Translations under genes and position numbers: made by a program | Origin: JADFQT01 sp965216025 | GTDB taxonomy: Bacteria > Chloroflexota > Dehalococcoidia > Lucifugimonadales > UBA3495 | Length of the DNA: 64,000 bases | Assembly: GCA_965216025.1 (NCBI GenBank) | Contig: CBDCEX010000018.1 | Location: 62,001-126,000 of the forward strand | Direction: 5' to 3' | Notes under the pieces: generated by a model | Seen by the model: only the letters and a program-made list of their open reading frames with translations | The model's database searches: none | Told to the model about the DNA's origin: nothing | Shown: piece by piece, positions 11,701 to 17,000 of the stretch | Numbering within the stretch: the first letter of the stretch is position 1 | Layout of the letters: every line of letters starts with the position of its first letter

Positions 11701-12238
11701 TGGCGCTCTCTGTGGCGCTGATGGTCATCGTGCCGGATGCGTCCGGATCAGCGAGGCTGCTCAGCAGCGTGACCTCGGTGTCCACCTTGTGGGTGGCGAA
11801 GGTCATGGTGGTATGGGTGAGCGTGGCGTTGGCGGAGTCGTCAGTGGCCTGGATCGTGCCGCCGTTCAGCGTGAGGCTGTTGACCAGTAACGAGACGCCG
11901 TCCAAGTCCCGGTCCCCCACGAGCACTGTGTAGCTGAAGGGCTGCGCCGCCGCGCTGCTCCCGTCGCCCGAGTACTTGAAGTTCCGGGGCTGGCCGCCGA
12001 TGTCGACCACCACGTAGGGCGTGCCGGTGACCGTGACCGCCTCGCTGAAGGTCAGGCTCACCGTGATCGAGTCGCCGGTCACGTAGGTGTTGTTCCCGTC
12101 GGGGCTGGACGTGATGGCCACCGACGAGACGGTTGGCGCGGTGCTCTGGGCGTGCGCCACGGACGGGAGGACGAGGAACAGGGCAATGATTGCCAGTATT
12201 GGAACTAATGCGCGCAACATTCTCCTTGGGTCCTGCAA
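2792..12238 (-). CDS. Giant secreted multidomain adhesin-like protein (3148 aa)
   Basis: An N-terminal signal peptide (hydrophobic core ending LPSVAHA-QS, about residue 30) directs export. Approximate domain order: Ig-like 31-150; Calx-beta 585-680; a choice-of-anchor-type beta domain (AQGGNSD..AFTTGHN) 690-850; cadherin-like 855-955; fibronectin III 958-1055; a second anchor-type domain 1255-1410; FnIII 1415-1515; two Calx-beta 1520-1740; FnIII 1915-2015; Ig-like 2020-2110; SwmB-like 2110-2210; FnIII 2215-2320; SwmB-like 2320-2425; a beta domain 2430-2540; four tandem Ig-like repeats 2545-2940; FnIII 2940-3040; and a terminal copy of the 2430-2540 domain. Acidic Ca-binding-type loops (DDEIDDDGES) are frequent. 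No LPXTG, PEP-CTERM or C-terminal membrane anchor is visible, so how it is held at the surface is unknown. Start: TTG at 12238 or ATG at 12220. Confidence 0.85.
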   Translation of the reverse strand: MQDPRRMLRALVPILAIIALFLVLPSVAHAQSTAPTVSSVAITSSPDGNNTYVTGDSITVSLTFSEAVTVTGTPYVVVDIGGQPRNFKYSGDGSSAAAQPFSYTVLVGDRDLDGVSLLVNSLTLNGGTIQATDDSANATLTHTTMTFATHKVDTEVTLLSSLADPDASGTMTISATESATVRIQVGDARDAYDINVITLDVSTASATLDVTVELVGVTDPYADYTYTGSVTATGSQTFTLTGPAGVKFGNVGNIPGTVTVGKGPAYDINISGAGAGSIELAGTSLNVSDPGVVSRLFFNRASNVTEPKVSVSGHRGAIPQLIYGDVVSSPPNGSAYAAGDRIDLLFVTTRPMNDPEGLTLPFWLGNGAEHRREAGLVKDIFIEFGYRLFSYTVQAGDTDADGIYIGADPLGDNAGIDSHAADTPAIPAYLRLAANQLPASQSVDGSGSRTCEEVLCSTVLAEVSANDRFSGFSALLLESSASFLTLGASSAWSFEYGGEGDAVVEVALDRNHDLLELDLIDGLSAPLYNRLALSVDGTVFLLSEANSKGPSGEYFYFQWLYPGLTWAEDDQIDVKLIETATATFDAASYAKAEGDTFDVTVTLGDSFVNTLTLPIVVAGNGGADATDYSGIPENLVFAPGDTEKTFTVTIVDDEIDDDGESLTLSFDDPHIRSGGANETAAITITRTLVSNTAQGGNSDNSVTGDHGQAFTTGHNLPGYNITGVTIISEDPEGDDIALQICEVASNGWPTTTCTDLTSAGPFAAGPLLFNVPTGTTLTLEAHTTYMVVFKSPGGEQVRVDATDSDDNDDTSLPDWEIRNKSQFKDSNVWRDRGYDRAIAIAISGTVNKTFINDNVTFDPDSVTREINENTGANRNVGAPVTATYTGTCTLIHRLGGTDADSFGIDSSTGQIRTRSGVTYDHEARSSYTVTVTAYHSSCGTDDATVTINVNDVDEPPRRAPLEVVGYPVPRTYDQIFVRWTPPDNAGRPEITGYDIQYNTELGFDGIWQDGPQNVAVTSAIISGLEHGDSYHVRVRAKNDEGSSPWSAESFTSTNTLDLEVEASDPIIPDGVVPGDRFRLLLVTRPLQARDTKMGNYADEALVPALALHPNHDLQKYWKFFLPLVSTRHIDARVITNTTYTNEDKGVPIHWVGGAKAADDYEDFYDGDWDDESARNASGELVPLPNGVWTGSAADGTELMDGGTSRALGQSPAGYGAPGSTTAGEGPIHSGSTAANTARKPIFSLTSVFMVVHPPLATNEDQTRDTDDRRSDRRSQAFTTGSNRHGYEFSGVAVGKHYLETIHIEVSVYSVDTNGHPDTLLFALSNPDSYTNDTQAFNAPAGSTLDPGTTYALVVQHATSGTDLTLYTTASDSEDDESLDGWSIADAFHYENGGSWQADSDGKALQIIVRGIAKVGPSLAPTELTAIAVGLDRIDLSWTAHTDDGGSAITGYRIESSADGSAGWADLDADTSSTDTTHSHTGLMPNTTRYYRVSAINGEGTSEPSDTANATTDYPEVTIQFEGGPYTVAEGGTQTVTVVLSEDPFRTTVIPLMATGQNGAQSGDYTIPPSVTFSSGETSKPFDFMATQDTVDDDDESVRLTFGPNLPSKVSVGTMDVTTVSITDDDDPEVEVSFASGTYIVPEGGTQEVTVTLSADPERQVVILITATPQGGVSEDDYSGVPDDVTFNSGQKSKSFTFSATDDTQDEDGEKVLLTFGTLPTRVTAGATGQTTISISDDCADVDIWCATMAFGATVHWEGRYDLQATDVDNREFSHNGADYQLWSTEMHQNGHDSGDDNQVVPPFGIPERTEFLIDFFNLSGTSDQVFDPPDNDWLDWTLHVGTVSDGETLTATLRFSEARKLAGAWWRWSGGDIDGLRRAWKTDQLYKLRLVEDPRSERTPQPLNPPLYLSVQGEVNTTQTWLRWLTPQTRHDRVPPVDSYKIQWKQSSGSWDTSADVSETTRGPSSQRPVSHYLDGLTPGVEYNIRVIATDSVGDSEPSNEVTYTKPASGQLALSNTPAEGEPRIDGTPEVGQTLSVDTTAIVDVDGLEEVVFQYQWLADDADIAGATGATFNVVSGDVGKAISVRVSFTDDVGNEETLTSAPTVVTAAGLQLQSATVNGATLTLTYNVPLDNSVFPPSTAFAVNVNGSPRSVTGVGFGESNVLLLLSQAVEAGDTVTVDYTAPDGTDAIQDSDGRKAVSFSGREVTNNTASSGTARSEPVQAPGSPDSLQVVWHESGKLRASWNAPESGDDPTGYTLQWKRSGDDWAEPAEVSEANAKGTSHIITGLTDGVEYAVQVIARKDDGRSAPSGEVTETPQETVPPSLSSAVVDGATLTVTFDEALDTNGGPDKTAFAVMVAGNNRGVDTVSVSGSIVTITLVTAVFAGDAVTVDYTAPTDQSAARLQDLAGNAAASFSGQDVSNNTQAADRLTASASGVPTSHDDHVTFELEFSEEFLLSYKTLRDHAFTVTGGDVTNARRLEKGKNVMWEIHVRPDGDGAVTIVLPVTTDCSAQGAICTQDRRPLSNRLEVTVAGPGEAQQTPANSPATGMPTISGTAQVGETLTADTSGIADADGLTNATFSYQWIHSDGGADTDISGATGSSYTLADGDVDKTVKVGVSFEDDAGHRKTLTSAATAVVVARPNSPATGAPTISGTAQVGETLTASTSGIQDGDGRTGAVFSYQWLADGAVIAGANSSTFTLISDDEGRTIRVRVTFTDDEGHEESLTSDPTAAAAPPPNTPATSAPTITGAAQVGETLTASTTGISDDDGLDDVTFAYQWLAGDAEINGATANTYILAEDDEGKAVKVRVSFTDDAGNEESLTSAVTGAVAPHPNTPATGAPTISGTAQVGETLTASTTDISDTDGLASASFSYQWLADDADISGATGNTYSVSDGDVGKTINVWVSFTDDAGNDEALTSAATAAVTAPETETQVPGAPRNLRAATGNSGELAVSWDAPSSDGGSEITGYRVQWKESSGSWDTPADVSETTVTGTAHTITGLTDGTEYDVQVRAVNSEGAGEASPEAAATPVNPTPLTATVHDKPSSHDGSAAFTFELRFSENIEDLSYTTLQEHAFTVTGASVSKARRLEPGKNVKWEITVQPSSNADVTIVLPITTDCTAQGAICTSDGRKLSSRVELTISGPSE
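3727..4616 (-). repeat. Four tandem ~97-residue Ig-like repeats within the giant adhesin
   Basis: The module beginning N[ST]PATxxPTI[ST]GxAQVGETLTA and ending in xTFTDDxGxxExLTS recurs with a spacing of about 291-297 bp, starting near 4616, 4316, 4025 and 3734. A fifth, more diverged copy lies near 6190. DNA identity between units is high, so the region is prone to recombination and copy-number change. Confidence 0.8.
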
Positions 12239-12778
12239 TTCAAGGTTGTGACCCCGCAGGCTGCCTCAGCCCGGATCGTCACTGACCGCGAGGCGCAGAC
12301 GACATCCCGCATCGCACGACACGGTGATGCCGAGGGCTGTGGTCGAAGGGGGGGTTCCGGAAGTCCGTTGGAGGGGAGGGCCCGGCGGGCGCCGCCAGGC
12401 CCTTGCATGTTCGTTTCGTCTTCGCTCCGCATCACCAATCAACCGGGGGAATCGCCGGAATTGCCAGGCCGTGGGCCTGGCCGGCGGGTGTGGAACACCC
12501 CGACCGGAAGCGTCGGAAGCGTCGGGAGCGCGAGAGGCGCTCCGGGACCCCTCTGGGTCTCGCCGCCGAGGGGTGCGGGCAATCGCTTCATGGCTGCATT
12601 CTTCCCGGTCTCCGGTATTCGCGAACTCAGCGGGGCTGGGCTAAGTCAGGTTGGCCCTTCCGCCCGCCTTTCATGTGCCTGGCCAATAACCCCTCACTCA
12701 TTCAGCACAATTTCGGATTCTACCACCCCCTCCGGTGTTGCGATAGGCGAAAGTGCTCATTTTGGGTTAGAACTTTTC
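12239..12778. other. Intergenic region without recognisable gene
   Basis: About 540 bp upstream of the giant adhesin. Both strands are open in places because of high GC, but no frame shows a protein family, a good ribosome site or a continuous hydrophobic or domain pattern. It presumably holds the adhesin promoter, which I could not place. Confidence 0.5.
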
Positions 12779-12976
12779 CTATTCTCCAATGGTGTCGCCG
12801 GTCGCGTACTCGTTGTCTGTGCCTGGATTGGAGGTGACGGCCACCGACGAGACAGTGGGCGCGGTGCTCTGGGCGTGGGCCACGGACGGGAGGACGAGCG
12901 CCGCTAAGGCGATGAGGAGGAGGGGGAGGAGCCAGATCGAAGGGTGACGGAGTCGGGAGTTCGGGTTACCGGTCAT
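12779..12976 (-). pseudogene. Truncated signal peptide and N-terminus of a second adhesin
   Basis: 65-residue open frame with a signal peptide almost identical to that of the 3148-aa protein (LVLPSVAHAQSTAPTVSSVAV, shared over about 20 residues). It then reads TSNPGTDNEYATGDTIGE and stops. The mature protein is gone. It is the 5' relic of a paralogous adhesin lost by deletion, or a leftover of recombination between paralogs. Confidence 0.75.
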
Positions 12977-13705
12977 GCAGCTTGAGCCTCTTCAGTGAGT
13001 TACCGACCGACATGGTCGGGAAGGAGAGATCGGTCCGAGGGGGTCGAGTCGAGTGACGCTCCCCGGCCCGGCGGCTGCGGGGGGCGCTTCCGGCAGGGAG
13101 TGGGGAACGTGCTAAAGCTATGGGGAGGCTCGAAAGCACTCGGAACGGCCACGCCCACACTTCCAGGCCTGGCCGGTTGGCCGCGGTCTCGGCGTCCGCC
13201 TGGGCGTGCAGGCGCAGTTCGCGCCTGACCTGTGCTCCTCTGTTCTGTGCTCTGGTCATACCTAACGCTCTCTTTACGATCGTTCTGCGATCCGGCTCTT
13301 CCGTTTCAACCGCGTGCTCAGTTCGGCGCACCCCGGGAGGCCGTTGCCGAACACGTCCCGCTCCGATTCCTCCCCAGCCTCTCAGCGTTGCCACAAAGGC
13401 CGCATCCGCTCGCTGGCGCAAGAACGCCACCGCATCTGTCGGGCGCCGAGCCAATGGCCCTTCATTAGTGGCGCCAACCTTAAATGTGACCACCTTCCTC
13501 CGAGATGCGACAGCTGAGAAGTCCTCTATTTGCCTTTCTCTTTTACCCAATCATGAGTTATCACTTTGCCTATTCCGATTGGTACTTATTGACCTCGCAG
13601 CCCGCGGGCAATTGATGTAAGTTGTCAGTGGCGGGTTGCGCCAGTAACCCTGACCGACCCGGACGTGGTCCTTTATACGGCAAGTATCGCGGCCTGCCGG
13701 GAGAA
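12977..13705. other. Intergenic region without recognisable gene
   Basis: GC-rich sequence in which long frames run open on both strands (for example 12966-13550 minus and 13120-13620 plus) without any recognisable domain. Their compositions look like random high-GC translation (Arg, Ala, Pro rich). I see no supported gene here. Confidence 0.5.
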
Positions 13706-13868
13706 GGCCTAGAAGTCTGGCCGGAAAGCCATTCCGGGTTTTACGCTACGCCAATCAGACGTATTCAAGCTTATATGGCATGGTGGTGCATATACGTTGC
13801 AACACGCACTATGCATCGATAATCGACTAAGAAAACGGGAGAAAGGTTTCCGGCCAGACTTCTAGGCC
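13706..13868. repeat. 163-bp element bounded by perfect 22-bp inverted repeats (MITE-like)
   Basis: Positions 13706-13727 (starting GGCCTAGAAGTC) and 13847-13868 (ending GACTTCTAGGCC) are perfect reverse complements. The 119 bp between them are noncoding and AT-richer than the surroundings. The size and ends fit a miniature inverted-repeat element or a large cruciform. No convincing target-site duplication is seen at the edges. Confidence 0.5.
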
Positions 13869-13941
13869 CGGATACGGGAGTTGCAGGAAGAGCTGGAACG
13901 AAGGAACCGGAAAGCTGAAGGGCTGTGGCGTCACCTTCCTC

Positions 13942-14034
13942 GGATTCACCCCTTGGTGCGTGGGGATATCCTCATCCGGGAAGGGAACGAAAACGTCCAT
14001 GCGGGTTCTCCCCCGCTTGCGTGGGGGCGTTTCC
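13942..14034. repeat. Two degenerate CRISPR-repeat-like units 61 bp apart
   Basis: GGATTCACCCCTTGGTGCGT (from 13942) and GGGTTCTCCCCCGCTTGCGT (from 14003) are imperfect copies. Each centres on a CCCC..GGGG hairpin, and they are spaced exactly 61 nt, the period of type I-E arrays (29-nt repeat plus 32-nt spacer). A possible third unit near 14064 is very weak. No cas gene is in the window. This may be the eroded end of an array, or chance. Confidence 0.25.
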
Positions 14035-14099
14035 AGCGGTCGGAGGAGAACCGGCAGGTATCCCGGGTTGTTCCCGGGAGGTTGCTCAGCGGGTTTCGC

Positions 14100-17000
14100 T
14101 CAGTTGAAGCAGTGTAGACTGCCCGTCGGCGACCAGGTGCCCCAGGTTTGGTCGAACCTGCCTCGAACCTTGATGGATGCACTTCCTGGCCCCTGGAAGT
14201 TCACTGTGCCGTACATCTCGTAGTAGCCAGGAGCGTAGGGTGATTCCCTGAAAGCATAGGTGACCTCTCCCGCGCCCCGGGTGGTGTTGATGTGGGCTGC
14301 CCATTCATCCGCTCTCCTGTCTCCCTCCTTCGGGCCATCCCAGATGATGTAGAAACTCCTGGGCCCGGTGCAGTAATTGCTGGGGGTTGTCCAATGCAGT
14401 GCGAGTGTACCCAGGCTGAGGTTTGGATCGCCCGTTGGAGCTGGTGGTTCTGAGTACGGCGCCTGCGGTGTCACGTTGACGAGACCAGACCATGGGCCGG
14501 TGCCGAGGCGGTTGAGGGCTGCCACCTGCACTTCGTAATGACGCCGGTTTGTCAGTCCCGTGATGGTCTTGCCGCAGCATTCATCGACCGACACGTTCTG
14601 CCACGATGAAGTTCCAATCTGCCGGTGGCGGACCAGATATGAAGTTACGGGGGCACGCTGGTCCTCGTCGGCGGGTGCTCGCCATGACGCCGTGAAGCCC
14701 TGGTCTCTCTGACGGGCGCTCATGCTGCGGGGTTCCTTGGGCACCGCGGCGGGTCCGTCCGGCGTGGTGGCGGAGGCGCTTGACGCCGGGCCTTCCTCCA
14801 GACCGCGCATGGCGTGTACCTCGAAGGTGTAGGCCGTGAGGTTGACCAGGGGCTGGACCCTGAATGATGCTGTGTTGGCGTTGCTGCCCGGGACGCTGGT
14901 CCAGTCGGGGTTCCAGACGCTCTCGGCGGTGGCCCGGCGCCGGTACTGGTAGCCGGTGATGCCGTGATCACCCGGGTTGTCCCAGCTGAGCGTCGCCTCT
15001 TGGTCGTCGGCCGCGGCCGCCAGGTTCTGCAGGCGGGGCATCGGTCCCCTGGGGGTTACGGAGCTGCTGGCCGCCGGCCCTTGGGCGTCGTCTCGAAGTG
15101 TCCTGACCTCAAGGGTGTGGCGCAGGTTCTTGGCCATGCCGGTCAGGGTGTGGGACGTGGTGGCGGCGTTGCTGCCTTGGACATTGGTCCAGTCTGGGTT
15201 CCAGACTCTATCTCCAGGGTGGTAACGATACTGATACCCGGTGAGCGTGCTGTCGGCTGGGTCTGACCAGTTCAGCCTGACTCCGCCGTCGCCCTCGGTG
15301 CTGGCGTCCAGGTTGCGGGGCGCCGTCAGGGGGCCGCGCGGCGTTGCACTGATGCTTGCAGACCCGCTGTACACGGTCTGACCGTCTTGGTCGAAGACCG
15401 CTCGTAGCTCGATGGTCTGTTCAACGCCATTGATGAGGTTCCTGAGCGTGTTGGCCTCCGTACTGGCGTTGCTGCCCGGCATGTCGGTCCAGTCGGGGTC
15501 CCATGAACCCCCGATCTGCTTCACCCGGTATTGGAATTTCTGGATGACGTCGTCGGAGCCGGGAAGCCAGCTCTGCCAGGTTAGGGTCACCTGCTGGTTG
15601 GCGGGCTCGGCCCTGAGTTGCCCAAGTCGGTTGAAAGGTGATGCTGGTCTGCCCTGGAGTTCCATCCGTACGGCGTGCGCCAGGGCGGTGTTGTGCCAGT
15701 CGCCCTGCTGGTTCTGCTCTTGGTAGTTTCCTCTGATCGCCCAGTCATGCCGGGAGGTCGGGTCTTCCTCGTCAACGTTGGTGACGTCCACCGTGTTGGG
15801 GTCAATCACGACCGCATACAGCCATTCGCGGCGCAGGTAACTGGGATTCTCTGGAGACGGATTGTCTACGCAGTTTGAACTCGGTGAGGGGTAGTGGGCG
15901 CTCGTGAACCGGCAGATCTTCACCGGGGCGCTGTTGCCGGAAATGGTTACGCTCGTGAGTTCGTAGCCGTTCGGGTTGGTGCCGGTGGCGAAGACTTGGG
16001 CGATCTTTCGGGTGGTCTGAACGGTCTCGCTTTCGGGGTTGCCGATATTGGACACCAGCAGGTCGTCCTCGGCGGTCGTGATCACGACGGCGCCGTGCGG
16101 GAAGTTATCGCTGATCAGCGGACCTTCGCTGTATCCGTGGAGGTCGGTATAGCTGGCCTCGACCTTTATCTTCCGGCCCACGTCTCTGGACGTGAGCGTG
16201 TATCGGCTTGAGTTGTCGCCGATGTTGGTCTCGAAGGTGGTCCCGTCGGCGGCGTACCGCTTCCACCGGTACGTGAGCGTGCCGGGCAGTCCGTTCTGGT
16301 CGGCAACGTCGCCCTGAGTGGCGGTCAATGTCTTTCCGACGCGAGCGGTGCCGGTGACGACCGGTATGCCGGTGGGTTCCTTGTTGGGGGCGGGTTCAGC
16401 CTGCAGCGCGATGCGGACGGACTTTCCGGAGGAGACGTCGCGCCAGGCACCTTCGCGGTTCTCCTGGTAGGCGTTTCCGACCGACCAGCCGGGGGACGAC
16501 AGGGTGTCCTCGCCGTCGCTGGTCGTGACCCCGATCTGGGCGGCCACGATCACGGTGATCACGACTTCCTGCACACAGCTTTCGGTAAAGTCGGGGTCAG
16601 TCTGAGGGCAAGCGGTCTCGACCGTAGTTTCTACCGTCCGCGGCCTCGGCCCATTGAGAACGGCCGCGTAGGTGGTGTTGGGGTCCAGCACGCGAAAGTG
16701 CGCTTCCGGCACGGTGAAGTTCAGGGGCCCGGCGATAAAGGATCCGGGTCGGTTCAGGTTCCAGCATTCTGCGGTAGGCCGGCCGCCGCTGGTGGTCTCG
16801 CAGACCTTCAGGTTGATGCGTCGATTTTCCCCGTCCTCGTAGAAGATCGTGATGCTCGACAGTTGGTGCCCGTGGGGCGATGTCCCGGTCGTGAACGATT
16901 GGCCCACCTCGGTGGACATGGGTTCAATGGAGTTCCCGGTCTGGGAGGTATTGCTCATCAACGAAGGGGCGCCGATGGTGCGGCCTGTGGGGTATGCCGG

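Noticed and set aside
12966..13620. Long open frames on both strands between the adhesin genes
   Set aside because: They lack ribosome sites, domains and natural composition; long chance frames are common at this GC content.
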